From positions 1,178,001 to 1,242,000 of the forward strand of contig NZ_JAYDCK010000003.1 of NCBI RefSeq assembly GCF_034555965.1: a stretch of 64,000 nt of DNA. Reading direction: 5' to 3'. Both the position numbers and the translations under genes were made by a program. The DNA is from Aquicoccus sp. G2-2 (lineage in GTDB: Bacteria > Pseudomonadota > Alphaproteobacteria > Rhodobacterales > Rhodobacteraceae). The notes below the pieces were generated by a model that did no database searches, was not told the origin of the DNA, and saw nothing but the letters and a program-made list of their open reading frames with translations. This document shows positions 1 through 9,280 of this stretch, piece after piece (position 1 is the first letter of the stretch; each line of letters starts with the position of its first letter).

Positions 1-1344
1 CGCATCGAACATCGGGCCAAACTCGGGCACCGCCACAGAAAGCGCCACCTGCGCCTGATCCCCACGCCAATCCAGCAGACGTTCAGCCGAGCGGTTCACA
101 AACGCTATCTTGCCCTGCGGATCGACCCCGACAACGCCCGACGTGACCGAAGACAGCACCGAATCAAACAACCTGCGGCGCCGTTCGATCTGCTCGGTAT
201 TGGTCAGAAGTGCTTCGCGCTGCCCTTTGAGTTGCCGCGTCATTTGATTGAAATAGCGGCCCAGCATGGCAATTTCGTCGTCGCCGTCCTCCTCGATCAC
301 CTGCACACTAAGATCGCCCGCACCCACCTGTTGCGCCGCCCCCGCCAATCGCCCAACCGGCCGTGCCAAGCGTTCGGCAAACCACAGCCCAAGCCAGATC
401 GCCGCAAGAATCAGGATCACCGCAAAGCCAAGGTAGATCAGGCCAAACTCGAACAGCACCCGGCCACGCTCGCTCTCAAGCTGCCGATAAAGCCGCACGG
501 TTGCCTGCGTTTCGTCCAAGAGGTTGAGAATACGCCCATCCACCACCCGACTCACGTAAACCAAACGGTCGGGAAAGTTGGCCAGCGGCACAATGGCGCG
601 AAACTCATTATTGTCCCAATCTTGAATGACCGCGATTCCATCCTGTCTCGCCCGTGCAAGGGCGCTTGCTCCCGGTTTTTCGAAATCGAACAAGTAGGAA
701 TTCTTGCCGCGCGCGCGCAATTGACCGCTGCCGTCGATCACATAAGCCTCGCGCATGGCGGGCTGATACCGCTGTTGCGCCAGCGTCAGCACTTCGCGCA
801 CTTCCGGGTCTTGCATGAACGGGTTTGAGGCGCGCGCCAGATCAATCATCCGCGCCACCGAGCGGGCGCTGCTTTCCAGCGTCTGGTGATGCTCCGCCTC
901 ATAGGCCTGCGCCGCAGCGAATGACGAGCCCACAACCGAACGGACCCGCTGGGAGAACCAGCCCTCCAGCCCGATATTCACCGTCAGAACTGCAAAAATG
1001 GCCACCGTGATGGTCGGGATCAGCGCCATTATGGCAAACACCCCGGTCAGCCGCAAATGCAAGCGTGAACCCGCTGACCGCGCCCGCCGTGCGACCACCA
1101 TCCGTGTCACGCGGTAAAGCACCAATGCCGCCACCGCGACCACGTAAATCAAATCGGCCAGCATCACGAAGCGCAGGCTAGACGAGTTCGCTCCTTGCTG
1201 AAGTGGCCCCAGAACCAGATAGGTCGCCAATACCAGAATCGGCCCCAGAACCACCAACCCGAACGTGGCGATATTCTGCGCGCGTTTGATCCGGCGCAGG
1301 CGCACCAGCCTGTTCCACCAATATTTCTGTGCTCGGGATGCCAC
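1..1344 (-). CDS. ntrY: Nitrogen regulation sensor histidine kinase NtrY (3' end outside window)
   Basis: This is the N-terminal part of NtrY, the membrane sensor kinase that pairs with NtrX in nitrogen and redox control. The minus strand reads open to the window edge. It begins MASRAQKYWWN from a GTG preceded by GAGGG; an in-frame TGA lies four codons upstream. Hydrophobic segments follow (GLVVLGPILVLATYLVLG; later a stretch starting HLRLTGVFAIMALIPTITV), then a periplasmic sensor region, another membrane segment, a HAMP-like linker (ARPVGRLAGAAQQVGAGDLS) and the start of a PAS domain (LFDSVLSSVTSGVVGVDP). The kinase core is beyond position 1. It follows ntrC on the same strand after a 113-bp gap, the order usual in Rhodobacteraceae. 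Confidence 0.88.
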   Translation of the reverse strand, partial: MASRAQKYWWNRLVRLRRIKRAQNIATFGLVVLGPILVLATYLVLGPLQQGANSSSLRFVMLADLIYVVAVAALVLYRVTRMVVARRARSAGSRLHLRLTGVFAIMALIPTITVAIFAVLTVNIGLEGWFSQRVRSVVGSSFAAAQAYEAEHHQTLESSARSVARMIDLARASNPFMQDPEVREVLTLAQQRYQPAMREAYVIDGSGQLRARGKNSYLFDFEKPGASALARARQDGIAVIQDWDNNEFRAIVPLANFPDRLVYVSRVVDGRILNLLDETQATVRLYRQLESERGRVLFEFGLIYLGFAVILILAAIWLGLWFAERLARPVGRLAGAAQQVGAGDLSVQVIEEDGDDEIAMLGRYFNQMTRQLKGQREALLTNTEQIERRRRLFDSVLSSVTSGVVGVDPQGKIAFVNRSAERLLDWRGDQAQVALSVAVPEFGPMFDA

Positions 1345-1457
1345 CCGCTGCCCTCATGATTCCAAGCGCCGGTTTGTTACAATATTTCGGCGCACCACCG
1401 CTTTGCCCGTGATCTTGCCCCGCACTGCGGCGGCCTTGCCACGCTTCTGTTGCGGTT

Positions 1458-2831
1458 TTACATCAATTTGCGGCGGCGTGTCACGCGAATATCAAGCTCG
1501 GTGATCTTCTTTCGCAGCGTGTTTCGGTTAATTCCCAGAAGATCGGCGCATTTCGCCTGATTGCCGCTTGTTGCGTCGAGCGCGATCTCAATCAGCGGCA
1601 TCTCCACTTCGCGCAGAATACGTGCGTATAGCCCGGCTGGCGGCAACATATCGCCGTGCAGATCGAAATAGCGGTTAACATGCCGCGCGACCGAGGCTGA
1701 CAGCCGGTCTCCATCGGCAATCCCCGGTGCTGTTGCCGCACCCGGTTGATTGCCCAGCAAGGTCTCAACCTCGCCACGACCAATCTCACCCGTCTGCGCA
1801 GTCAGCCCGAGCCTGCGCACCGCGTTCTCCAATTGGCGCACATTGCCCGGCCAGCTATACGCACGCATCAACTCAAGCGCCGCCTGCGAAAACATCCTTG
1901 GCGATGCAGCTTCATGCTCTCCTTGGGCCAGAAAATGTTCCGCCAGAAGGGGGATGTCATCCACCCGCTCGCGCAATGGCGGCACCGACACCGCCGCCCC
2001 ATCAAGCCGGTAATAAAGATCCTGTAAAAGCCGCCCGGCCTCCATCTCCTGTGTCAGATCACTCTGCGCCGTGGCCATGAAGCGGGGGGCCTGCTCATCG
2101 GATGCGTCCATCATATGCACGATTTTTACTTGAGCATCTGTATTTAATCGGCTGATTTCATCAAATAAAATCGTTCCACCCTTGGCTCTTGAGATAATCC
2201 TCTCCGGGCCGTCTGGCGGGTTCAAATCACCTGCCGTTACCGTCACGAACGGCCGCCCCCGCCGATCAGAGAAATCATGCATCACCCGCGCAACCAGCGA
2301 TTTTCCGGTGCCGCTCTCGCCGGATATGAGCATCGGAAGGTCTGCATTCATCACCCGCACGACGAGCCGGTAAAGCCCCTGCATTGCCGGGGTTCGACCA
2401 ATCAGCGGCAACGTGTCCGACGGGCCTTCTTCCGGCGTCGGTCGTGGCCCGGCCCCGGCTACGTGCCGCCGATTTTCCAGTGCGCGCGCCGTGCGCTTCA
2501 TCAGGTCGGGAAGGTCAAACGGCTTGGGCAGATAATCGAATGCGTCGGCCTCCGCTGCCTTGATCGCAGTCATGATGGAATTTTGTGCCGAAATCACGAT
2601 TACCGGCAAATCTGGCCGATCTTGCGCGATTTTCGGCAGCATCTCCAACCCATTGCCATCCGGCATCATTACGTCCGTAATCACCGCATCGCCCCTGCCC
2701 TCGGCCACCCATCGCAACAACGTGGTCAGGCTCGACGTGGCATGAACCTTGCAGCCCGCCCGTGTCAGCGCCTGAGTCAACACGGTGCGAATCGTGCGAT
2801 CATCATCGGCAACAAGTATTGTGCCATCCAT
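1458..2831 (-). CDS. ntrC: Nitrogen response regulator NtrC lacking the GAFTGA loop
   Basis: 457 aa. The receiver domain spans about residues 1-120 with phosphoacceptor Asp in DVMMPDGNG. The AAA+ domain follows, with Walker A GESGTGKS and Walker B-like [11 protein letters not shown]-terminal Fis-type HTH carries [20 protein letters not shown]. The GAFTGA motif that contacts sigma-54 is absent: the sequence runs from [18 protein letters not shown] straight to KGGTILFDE. The same loss is known in Rhodobacter capsulatus NtrC, which works with the housekeeping sigma factor; a similar mode here is inferred. The ATG overlaps the ntrB stop by one base, so the two genes are translationally coupled. 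Confidence 0.95.
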   Translation of the reverse strand: MDGTILVADDDRTIRTVLTQALTRAGCKVHATSSLTTLLRWVAEGRGDAVITDVMMPDGNGLEMLPKIAQDRPDLPVIVISAQNSIMTAIKAAEADAFDYLPKPFDLPDLMKRTARALENRRHVAGAGPRPTPEEGPSDTLPLIGRTPAMQGLYRLVVRVMNADLPMLISGESGTGKSLVARVMHDFSDRRGRPFVTVTAGDLNPPDGPERIISRAKGGTILFDEISRLNTDAQVKIVHMMDASDEQAPRFMATAQSDLTQEMEAGRLLQDLYYRLDGAAVSVPPLRERVDDIPLLAEHFLAQGEHEAASPRMFSQAALELMRAYSWPGNVRQLENAVRRLGLTAQTGEIGRGEVETLLGNQPGAATAPGIADGDRLSASVARHVNRYFDLHGDMLPPAGLYARILREVEMPLIEIALDATSGNQAKCADLLGINRNTLRKKITELDIRVTRRRKLM

Positions 2832-3916
2832 CAGGACTCCCCCTCCCTATCGGTTTTTCCCGCAACCGCACGCGGCAACGACATGCGAAACACCGTGCGA
2901 CCGGGTGCGGATGTCACCGTGATCAGGCCATCATGCTCGGAAATGATCTTCGCAGTCAGCGCCAGACCAAGCCCGGTGCCATTCTCCCGCCCCGACACAA
3001 ACGGATCAAACACATCCGCCGCAATCTCCGGCGGAATACCGGGGCCATCGTCGATAACCTCGATCTGCAACGGCAGGCTGTGCGCGCCCCCATCGGCCCG
3101 GCGCATCCGGAAAGAATGTTCATAGAAACTGTGCAATTTGATCGTGCCGCCGCTCTTGTCCGCTGCTTCCGCCGCGTTTTTCATGAGGTTCTGCAAGACC
3201 TGCAAAAGCTGATCAGGATCGGCCAGCGCCAACGGCAAGGACGGATCGTAATCCTTAACAATTGTCATGTTCGCACCAAACCCCAGCAAGGCAGAGTGCC
3301 GCGCACGGTCAAGCACATCATGGATATTGGTCGCCCGCAAATCTGGCCGGGTCATGTTGCCAAACTGCTCCACCTGCTCCAGAAGCTTCACAACTCTCCG
3401 CGTCTCAGCGACAATTAAATCCGTCAACTCAAAGTCTTCCGGGCCAACATTCATGCCAAGCAACTGCGCCGCCCCGGCAATCCCGGCCAACGGGTTCTTG
3501 ATCTCATGCACCAGCATTTCAGCCATACCAATGGCTGATCTGGCAGCCGATTTCACCGAACGGGACTGCGTTGCCAACCCGGCCAGATCGCGTGGCGATA
3601 TAAGCAAAAGCATGGTTCCATCCGCGCCCTGAAGCGGCGCAATCTGCAAATTGCAGTGCAATGGCGCGCGCTCTTTGGTGCCCACATCAACGTCATTCAC
3701 GAAAAGCGGCGTCTGGTTTTGCCGGGCACGTTTCAACGCCTCCTCCAGTGGCCCACCCACCGTCAGCTTGTCCCAAACCGGCTGGCCGCTCAGCGCCTTT
3801 GCAGAGCTGAACATAAAGCCTTCCGCCGCCGGGTTGGCGTCAAGAATGCGGTCGTGCTGATCGACAAGCAATCCCGGCACCGGCAGCGACGTCCAGATTG
3901 CATCCTCTCGGCTCAT
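2831..3916 (-). CDS. ntrB: Nitrogen sensor histidine kinase NtrB (NRII)
   Basis: 361 aa, the usual length. NtrB is a cytosolic kinase/phosphatase that sets NtrC phosphorylation according to PII state. An N-terminal PAS domain (about residues 10-110) precedes the H-box [19 protein letters not shown] with the phospho-His. The C-terminal ATPase domain shows an N-box ([12 protein letters not shown]), a G1 box (IDDGPGIPP) and a G2 box ([10 protein letters not shown]). No membrane segment is seen, as expected. It sits between dusB (4-bp overlap) and ntrC (1-bp overlap), so the three genes look like one transcript read leftward, matching the nifR3-ntrB-ntrC operon of Rhodobacter. Confidence 0.95.
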   Translation of the reverse strand: MSREDAIWTSLPVPGLLVDQHDRILDANPAAEGFMFSSAKALSGQPVWDKLTVGGPLEEALKRARQNQTPLFVNDVDVGTKERAPLHCNLQIAPLQGADGTMLLLISPRDLAGLATQSRSVKSAARSAIGMAEMLVHEIKNPLAGIAGAAQLLGMNVGPEDFELTDLIVAETRRVVKLLEQVEQFGNMTRPDLRATNIHDVLDRARHSALLGFGANMTIVKDYDPSLPLALADPDQLLQVLQNLMKNAAEAADKSGGTIKLHSFYEHSFRMRRADGGAHSLPLQIEVIDDGPGIPPEIAADVFDPFVSGRENGTGLGLALTAKIISEHDGLITVTSAPGRTVFRMSLPRAVAGKTDREGES

Positions 3917-4896
3917 GCGGCCTCCGGCTCAGCGGCGCAGATCGCTTCCGGCAAAAGCGAGAGCACATAGGCCACATCCTGACCGGTCAAGACCGCCCGC
4001 CGCACCTCGGCAGGTGTGCCCGCCGCATCCATATACCACCCAAGATGCTTACGCGCGACGCGGGTGCCAAGGGTTTTGCCGTAAAAGCTTAGCATCGCCT
4101 CATAATGATCTGCAATCATACGGAAAAGTGTGCCGCCGTGCGGCACAATAGGGGCCGCTGTGCCAAACAGCGCATGGCCAATTTCAGCCAGCAACCACGG
4201 GCGCCCCTGCGCGCCGCGCCCAATCATCACCCCCGCCGCCCCCGAGGCGTTGAGGGCCGCGCGCGCCGCCGCGACAGATGTAATATCGCCATTGGCAAAC
4301 ACCGGGATGTCCACCGCATCCACCACCGCCCGGATCGCCGCCCAATCGGCGCGGCCCTTGTAGAACTGGCAGCGCGTGCGGCCATGGATCACCAGCCGCT
4401 GCACCCCCGCCGCTTCCGCCATACGCGCCAGATCGGGCGCGTTGAAGCTGCTCTCATCCCAACCCAGCCGCATTTTCAGCGTCACCGGCAGGTCGACCGC
4501 CGCAACCACCGCCTCGATCAACCGCAGCGCCCGCGCCGGTTCCCGCATCAGCGCAGATCCCGAAAGCCCGCCGGTCACTTTCTTGGCCGGACAGCCCATA
4601 TTGATGTCGATCACCCGCGCGCCCATGTCGGCCACCTGCCGCGCCACATCGCCCATCGCTGCCGCCGCGCGTCCGGCAATCTGCACGGCGGTATTTTCGA
4701 CCCGCGCACCCAGTTCCGCCTTCTGGCGTGTCCCCGGCCGCCCGGTTAAAAATTCACCGCTGGTAATCATCTCGGATGTCACCAGCCCGGCCCCGAACCC
4801 GCTGACCAGATTGCGAAACGGCAAATCGGTGATTCCGGCCATTGGTGCCAACGCGACGGGAAGCATCATCTCTGGAAGCTTGGGCGATCTGATCAA
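3913..4896 (-). CDS. dusB: tRNA-dihydrouridine synthase DusB (NifR3)
   Basis: FMN-dependent enzyme that reduces uridines in the tRNA D-loop. Visible motifs are LAPMAGITDLPFR at the N-terminus (FMN barrel strand 1), DINMGCPAKKVTGG with the catalytic Cys, LKMRLGWDE, the IHGRTRCQFYKG substrate strand, and VFANGDI and GVMIGRGAQG for phosphate binding. The open frame reaches a GTG at 4920. I prefer TTG at 4896 because AAGGA lies about nine bases upstream and the protein then starts MIRSPKLPE, in register with family members. It overlaps ntrB by 4 bp and is first in the ntr operon. Confidence 0.92.
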   Translation of the reverse strand: MIRSPKLPEMMLPVALAPMAGITDLPFRNLVSGFGAGLVTSEMITSGEFLTGRPGTRQKAELGARVENTAVQIAGRAAAAMGDVARQVADMGARVIDINMGCPAKKVTGGLSGSALMREPARALRLIEAVVAAVDLPVTLKMRLGWDESSFNAPDLARMAEAAGVQRLVIHGRTRCQFYKGRADWAAIRAVVDAVDIPVFANGDITSVAAARAALNASGAAGVMIGRGAQGRPWLLAEIGHALFGTAAPIVPHGGTLFRMIADHYEAMLSFYGKTLGTRVARKHLGWYMDAAGTPAEVRRAVLTGQDVAYVLSLLPEAICAAEPEAA

Positions 4897-5080
4897 AAGC
4901 TTATTCCTTGTGCATTTCACTTGGGTACGTCAGACCGTGGCAAACCACAATAAAACAAAGGCTGAAATCTGCACCTTTCGTCAGGCTGCTCAATTTTTAT
5001 GCACCACTCCTCACCCGCATTGCAAGATTGCGCTTCTGTGACTCAGCCCCTATCACCTTGCCCAAAGGAGTGTGCCACCC

Positions 5081-6217
5081 ATGCAAGCCGCCGCCATCAT
5101 CGTTGCCGCCGGACGCGGCACCCGCGCGGGGGCGGGCGTGGCGAAACAATGGCGCACGCTCGGCCAAGGCACGGTGCTTGATCAGACACTCAGCCGGTTT
5201 TCCACCCATCCCGGCATCGGCGCGATCATTCTGGTCCTGAACCCCGATGATATCGCCGCTGGCCGCGCGCCGGATATACCCTGCCTGACCATAGTGCCCG
5301 GCGGTGCCAGCCGCCGCTCTTCCGTTCTGGCCGGGCTCACGGCGGCAGAAGCCATCGGCGCGGATAATGTTCTCATCCATGACGCCGCCCGCCCCTGTGT
5401 CAGCGCCGGGATTATCACTGCCGTGCTTTGCGCGCTCGAAACCCACTGTGCCGCCGCCCCGGCCTTGCCGGTCACCGATGCGCTCTGGCGCGGCACCAAG
5501 GCCCGCGTCACTGCCAGCGTGCCGCGCGATGCGCTTTACCGCGCGCAAACCCCGCAAGGCTTTCACCTTGCCCCGATCCTCACCGCCCACAGGGCACAAA
5601 ACGGCGACGCTGCGGATGATGTCGAAATAGCCCTTGCCGCCGGGCTTGAGGTGGCCATTGTTCCGGGCGATGAAGATAACCTGAAGATAACCCACCCCGG
5701 CGATTTTGTCCGGGCTGAACGCATTTTGGAGGCGCGAATGGATGTCCGGCTTGGCAATGGTTTTGACGTTCACGCGTTTGGCCCCGGCGCCCATGTCACA
5801 CTCTGCGGGGTGCAAATTCCGCATAGACGCGGCCTCAAAGGCCATTCCGATGCTGATGTCGCCATGCACGCGGTCACCGATGCGCTCTATGGTGCCTTGG
5901 CCGAAGGCGATATCGGGCGCCATTTCCCGCCAACCGATCCGCAATGGAAAGGTGCCGCCAGCGCGATTTTCCTGACCCATGCCGCCGATCTTGCCCGCGC
6001 TCGCGGCTACAGCATCGGAAATGTCGATTGCACCATCATCTGTGAACAGCCGAAAATCACCCCCCACGCCACCGCCATGCAAGCGCGCATGGCAGAGCTG
6101 CTCGCGGTTGAGCCAGCGCGCATTTCGATCAAGGCCACCACCTCCGAACGGCTGGGTTTTACTGGCCGCGAAGAAGGCATCGCAGCCATCGCAACGGCCA
6201 CCCTTGTGAAACCATGA
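5081..6217 (+). CDS. ispDF: Bifunctional IspD/IspF (MEP isoprenoid pathway)
   Basis: 378 aa fusion. The N-terminal half is 2-C-methyl-D-erythritol 4-phosphate cytidylyltransferase: [12 protein letters not shown] nucleotide loop, IHDAARPCV, and [10 protein letters not shown] near its end. The C-terminal half, from [15 protein letters not shown], is 2-C-methyl-D-erythritol 2,4-cyclodiphosphate synthase with metal ligands in GFDVHAF and the [15 protein letters not shown] motif. The two catalyse non-consecutive steps (third and fifth) of isopentenyl diphosphate synthesis. The fusion is common in alphaproteobacteria. The start at 5081 follows AAAGGAG at 5064-5070 with 10-bp spacing; an upstream in-frame GTG at 5072 lies too close to this site. 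It is divergent from dusB. Confidence 0.96.
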   Translation: MQAAAIIVAAGRGTRAGAGVAKQWRTLGQGTVLDQTLSRFSTHPGIGAIILVLNPDDIAAGRAPDIPCLTIVPGGASRRSSVLAGLTAAEAIGADNVLIHDAARPCVSAGIITAVLCALETHCAAAPALPVTDALWRGTKARVTASVPRDALYRAQTPQGFHLAPILTAHRAQNGDAADDVEIALAAGLEVAIVPGDEDNLKITHPGDFVRAERILEARMDVRLGNGFDVHAFGPGAHVTLCGVQIPHRRGLKGHSDADVAMHAVTDALYGALAEGDIGRHFPPTDPQWKGAASAIFLTHAADLARARGYSIGNVDCTIICEQPKITPHATAMQARMAELLAVEPARISIKATTSERLGFTGREEGIAAIATATLVKP

Positions 6218-6230
6218 GCCCTGTCCACCG

Positions 6231-6280
6231 CTTCATTTTGCCATAAATATCCCGGGGGTGCGGGGGCTGGCCCCCGCCGC
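6231..6280. repeat. Interspersed repeat (CTTCATTTTGCC core) with G-rich hairpin
   Basis: The spacer between ispDF and pgpA holds CTTCATTTTGCC, an ATAAATATCCC tract, then GCGGGGGC-TGG-CCCCCGC, which can fold as a strong hairpin. The same CTTCATTTTG core with an A-rich tract recurs at 61387-61410, and in inverted form at 27511-27530, all outside genes. This looks like a family of small intergenic repeats; a role as transcription terminator is possible for this copy, though no T tract follows the hairpin. Confidence 0.6.
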
Positions 6281-6334
6281 TGCCACCGGAAATTCGCCGC
6301 CGCCCAAGAATCCGAACCACACACAGAGCATGCC

Positions 6335-6835
6335 ATGATCCATCTCATCACCACCTTCTTTCATATCGGCCATATGCGCCCGGCCCCCGGCACCTGGGGC
6401 TCACTCGCCGGGCTGACCACCGGGTTCTTGCTGTTTGTTGCTGGCGGTTGGGGCTTTGTCGCCATGCTGATCCCGTTGGTTTTCCTGCTTGGCTGGTGGG
6501 CAACGGCGCGTGAAACCCGTGGCAAAGTCGATCATGATCCGTCCGAGATCGTGATTGACGAAGTCGTCGGCCAGTGGATCGCCCTGCTGCCGGTGTTGAT
6601 CGGGGCCAGCCATGCCGGGTTCACCGGAACCAGCGCCCTTGCGCTCTGGCCCGGCTGGATTGCTGCCTTCGTGTTGTTCCGGCTGTTCGACATCTGGAAA
6701 CCCTCGCTGATTGGCCGGGCCGACCGGCGCGCAGATGCGCTTGGCGTGATGCTCGACGATGCGATTGCCGGGGTCGCGGCGGGGCTTTGCACCGCAGCCG
6801 CTGCTGGAATCGCACATGGGCTACTCGGGCTATGA
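6335..6835 (+). CDS. pgpA: Phosphatidylglycerophosphatase A
   Basis: 166 aa membrane enzyme that dephosphorylates phosphatidylglycerophosphate to phosphatidylglycerol. The family signature is visible: MRPAPGTWGSLAG near the N-terminus, DPSEIVIDEVVGQWIAL with the acidic metal site, and RLFDIWKP followed by GVMLDDAIAGV. Hydrophobic stretches occupy residues 25-55, 75-110 and the C-terminus. Its TGA is inside the ATG of the next gene (ATGA overlap at 6832-6835), so it is coupled to cinA. Confidence 0.95.
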   Translation: MIHLITTFFHIGHMRPAPGTWGSLAGLTTGFLLFVAGGWGFVAMLIPLVFLLGWWATARETRGKVDHDPSEIVIDEVVGQWIALLPVLIGASHAGFTGTSALALWPGWIAAFVLFRLFDIWKPSLIGRADRRADALGVMLDDAIAGVAAGLCTAAAAGIAHGLLGL

Positions 6836-7329
6836 GTGCCGCGCACATACTCAAAGCCGCCCGCGCGCAAGCCGTGATGATCGCCACCGCCGAAAGCTGC
6901 ACCGGCGGTATGCTCGCCGCTGCGCTCACTGATATTCCCGGCTCATCTGATGTGTTCGAGCGCGGTTTCGTCACCTATACCAACACCGCCAAGCAGGAGA
7001 TGCTTGGCGTCTCGGGTGCCACACTTGTACGCGTCGGCGCCGTTTCCCAAGAGGTGGCCGAGGAGATGGCCGAAGGCGCATTAACGTCTTCAACCGCGCA
7101 ACTTGCCGTGTCGATCACCGGCATCGCCGGGCCGGGCGGGTCCGAGCACAAACCCGAAGGCCGCGTCTGTTTCGGACTGGCCATGACGGGCCGCCCGGTG
7201 CACAGCGAAACTGTTGAGTTTGGCCCGCTTGGCCGCGCACTGGTGCGCGAAGCCGCACGCGACCATGCGCTTGACCTGCTGTTGTCGGCCCTGACGGCCC
7301 AGTCGGGCAGCGCGCCCGCTTATCCGTAA
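6832..7329 (+). CDS. cinA: CinA C-terminal-domain protein (nicotinamide-nucleotide amidohydrolase)
   Basis: 165 aa, a stand-alone CinA C-terminal domain (PncC type) that deamidates NMN to nicotinate mononucleotide in pyridine nucleotide recycling. Motifs: TAESCTGGMLAAALTDIPG with the catalytic Ser/Thr segment near residues 18-36, the GFVTYTNTAKQEMLGV strand and the SITGIAGPGG loop. The long N-terminal CinA domain is absent, as is normal for PncC. It starts in the ATGA overlap with pgpA. Its last 10 bases overlap the 3' end of the convergent gene on the minus strand. Confidence 0.9.
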   Translation: MSAAHILKAARAQAVMIATAESCTGGMLAAALTDIPGSSDVFERGFVTYTNTAKQEMLGVSGATLVRVGAVSQEVAEEMAEGALTSSTAQLAVSITGIAGPGGSEHKPEGRVCFGLAMTGRPVHSETVEFGPLGRALVREAARDHALDLLLSALTAQSGSAPAYP

Positions 7330-7766
7330 AGCGCCGCCGCGCGGGTCTCGAATGCGCGCACGATGCGTTGCATGGCCTGATTGAAGAAAAGCCCAATCGC
7401 CTTTTGTAAAAGAACATTCTTGAACTCGAAATCGACGAAGAACCTTACTTCAACCCCATCCTCCACATCCTTGAAATCCCATGTCGATTTCATGTATTTG
7501 AATGGCCCGTCAAGATATTCTGTATCAACATGCCGCCGCTCCGGGTAAAGCCCGACGCGGCTGCCGAATCGTTCACGGAACACCTTGAAGGCAATCACCA
7601 GGTCGGCCAGCATTTCCTCTCCGCCGTCCGGCAAGGCCGTGACCGAGCGCACCCGCGCCGCCGCGCACCATGGCAAGAACTCCGGATAGCGCGCCACATC
7701 GGCCACCAGATCAAACATCTGCTCTGCGCTATAGGGCAGAATACGGGTTTCCGAATGGGTCGGCAT
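7320..7766 (-). CDS. RatA/COQ10-like START-domain protein
   Basis: 148 aa polyketide-cyclase/COQ10 fold. It shows the family N-terminus [31 protein letters not shown] in the lipid-pocket helix and a C-terminal helix [20 protein letters not shown]. Homologues either bind ubiquinone and help respiratory electron transfer or, in E. coli (RatA), affect 70S ribosome assembly; the sequence does not decide between them. A coenzyme-Q chaperone role is more likely in an alphaproteobacterium. The ATG at 7766 (MPTHSE) is preferred to the upstream in-frame start at 7778, which would add only four residues. Confidence 0.85.
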   Translation of the reverse strand: MPTHSETRILPYSAEQMFDLVADVARYPEFLPWCAAARVRSVTALPDGGEEMLADLVIAFKVFRERFGSRVGLYPERRHVDTEYLDGPFKYMKSTWDFKDVEDGVEVRFFVDFEFKNVLLQKAIGLFFNQAMQRIVRAFETRAAALYG

Positions 7767-7839
7767 GGCAGGGCGCACTCTTTCTCGTGACAGTGGCGCA
7801 GGGTTTCGTATTGTGGGCGCGAAAATTCAAGAGGATATC

Positions 7840-8385
7840 ATGACACAGCGCCCCTATGCGATTGACGAAATGATCTCGGCCAAGACGATCGCCGCCCGGA
7901 TCGAAGATTTGTCCCACGACATCAAAACAGAGTTTCATGATACCAACAAGCTTGTCGTGGTCGGGCTTTTGCGCGGTTCATTCGTGTTTATCGCCGATCT
8001 GGTGCGCGAGCTCGATCTGCCGGTCGAGGTCGATTTCCTTGAAGTATCCTCCTATGGCGATTCGATGGAATCGAGCCGCGAAGTGCGTATCCTCAAGGAT
8101 TTGCGTGGTCAGATCGAGGGGCGCGATGTGCTGGTCGTGGAAGATATCGTCGATACCGGCTTCACACTGCAACATGTGCTGCAATTGCTGAAAAGCCGCA
8201 ATCCCGCCAAACTGCGCAGCATCGCCCTGCTCGACAAGCCCACCCGGCGCGAAACCGACGTAAAGGCCGACTGGATCGGCTTTGAAATCCCCGATGAATT
8301 CGTCGTCGGCTATGGCATCGACTTTGCGCAGCGTGACCGCAACCTGCCCTGCATCGGCAAGGTGCGATTCACCGATCAGGCCTGA
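7840..8385 (+). CDS. hpt: Hypoxanthine phosphoribosyltransferase
   Basis: 181 aa. It salvages hypoxanthine and guanine to IMP and GMP using PRPP. The PRPP-binding motif [11 protein letters not shown] is clear at about residues 100-110. Also present are [12 protein letters not shown] (pyrophosphate loop) and [11 protein letters not shown] in the flexible loop. The purine-site end carries [20 protein letters not shown] and [20 protein letters not shown]. The start at 7840 follows AAGAGG. The longer open frame from 7765 runs back across the promoter of the divergent RatA-like gene and is unlikely to be translated. Confidence 0.95.
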   Translation: MTQRPYAIDEMISAKTIAARIEDLSHDIKTEFHDTNKLVVVGLLRGSFVFIADLVRELDLPVEVDFLEVSSYGDSMESSREVRILKDLRGQIEGRDVLVVEDIVDTGFTLQHVLQLLKSRNPAKLRSIALLDKPTRRETDVKADWIGFEIPDEFVVGYGIDFAQRDRNLPCIGKVRFTDQA

Positions 8386-8392
8386 GGCCCGG

Positions 8393-8575
8393 ATGTTCCG
8401 CCCCCGCCAATTCCTGCGCATGTCCCGCTGGGCGCGCCATCCGCCCTCTGCCACGCGGGTCAAGCTTGTCGCAGCCATCCTTGCCGTCATGCTTGTTGTC
8501 GCAGGGATCGAACATTTCATCGGCTGGCCGGAGTTTCTCACGCTTGACCCGCGCCCGCCCCGATTGATGCGCTAG
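8393..8575 (+). CDS. Small single-pass membrane protein, unknown function
   Basis: 60 aa. It starts MFRPRQFLRMSRWARHPPS, strongly basic, followed by one hydrophobic helix (VKLVAAILAVMLVVAGIEHFI) and a short tail ending PPRLMR. The positive-inside rule predicts the N-terminus in the cytoplasm. It begins 8 bp after the hpt stop, so it is probably co-transcribed. I recognise no family. Orientation, spacing and plausible composition support a real gene. Confidence 0.6.
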   Translation: MFRPRQFLRMSRWARHPPSATRVKLVAAILAVMLVVAGIEHFIGWPEFLTLDPRPPRLMR

Positions 8576-8722
8576 GTGCTTGCCCGGATAGGTGCGCAAA
8601 TCACAAGTATGTGAGCGGTTGTTCGCCAGTGCACAGGTTGCTCTGCGTAAAACCATGGTATCAGAGCCCACCTCATGCGCTATAGTGGAGGCTCAGAACC
8701 ACCATTTATCAGGGAGACATTC

Positions 8723-9208
8723 ATGAAACGCACCATCGCAGCCCTGTCCGGCCTCATTCTGGCCGGTTCCGTTGCCAGCACCGCAATCAGCCAAGAACAA
8801 ATCGACAAGAACTTGCAAAGCGCCATTACGGCGCGCGAATCCTTGATGCATCTGTTTGCGTTCAATGTTGGTCTGCTCGGGGCCATGGCCAAAGGCGAAG
8901 TCCCCTATGACGCCGCCGCCGCCGAAAAGGCCGCGACCGATATCGTGCTTCTTTCCAAGCATGACCAATCCCGCCTCTGGCCCAAAGGGTCGGATAATTT
9001 TGCGCTTGGCGAAAAAGCCACCCGCGCAAAGCCCGATATCTGGGACAAGCCGGATGAATTCGCGACCAAGTATCAAGCACTGGTCGACGGTGCCGCAGCG
9101 ATGGAAACCGCAGCAGGCGGCGGGCTTGATTCGCTCAAGGGCGGCATGGCGGCCCTTGGTGGCTCCTGTGGCGGATGCCACAAAGCCTTCCGCCAGTCGC
9201 GTGACTAA
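8723..9208 (+). CDS. Cytochrome c' / c-556 family protein
   Basis: 161 aa with a signal peptide (MKRTIAALSGLILAGSVAST, cleavage probably after AIS). It is helical throughout and ends with a single haem c site, CGGCHKAFR, close to the C-terminus. This is the classic four-helix-bundle layout of cytochrome c'/c-556 (haem at residues 148-152). These are periplasmic electron carriers or NO/CO-binding proteins. The distal ligand cannot be judged from sequence alone. The start at 8723 follows AGGGAG. The next gene, also a c-type cytochrome, starts 72 bp downstream. Confidence 0.88.
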   Translation: MKRTIAALSGLILAGSVASTAISQEQIDKNLQSAITARESLMHLFAFNVGLLGAMAKGEVPYDAAAAEKAATDIVLLSKHDQSRLWPKGSDNFALGEKATRAKPDIWDKPDEFATKYQALVDGAAAMETAAGGGLDSLKGGMAALGGSCGGCHKAFRQSRD

Positions 9209-9280
9209 GCAGCGCACGAAACCTGACGGGGCGGCGGTGATTTCCTGCCATCGCCCCGCCCTTGTTCGTGTGACATTACG

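Noticed and set aside
4997-6082. 361-codon minus-strand frame opposite ispDF
   Set aside because: Antisense shadow in high-G+C DNA; the plus strand has a complete IspDF with a good ribosome site.
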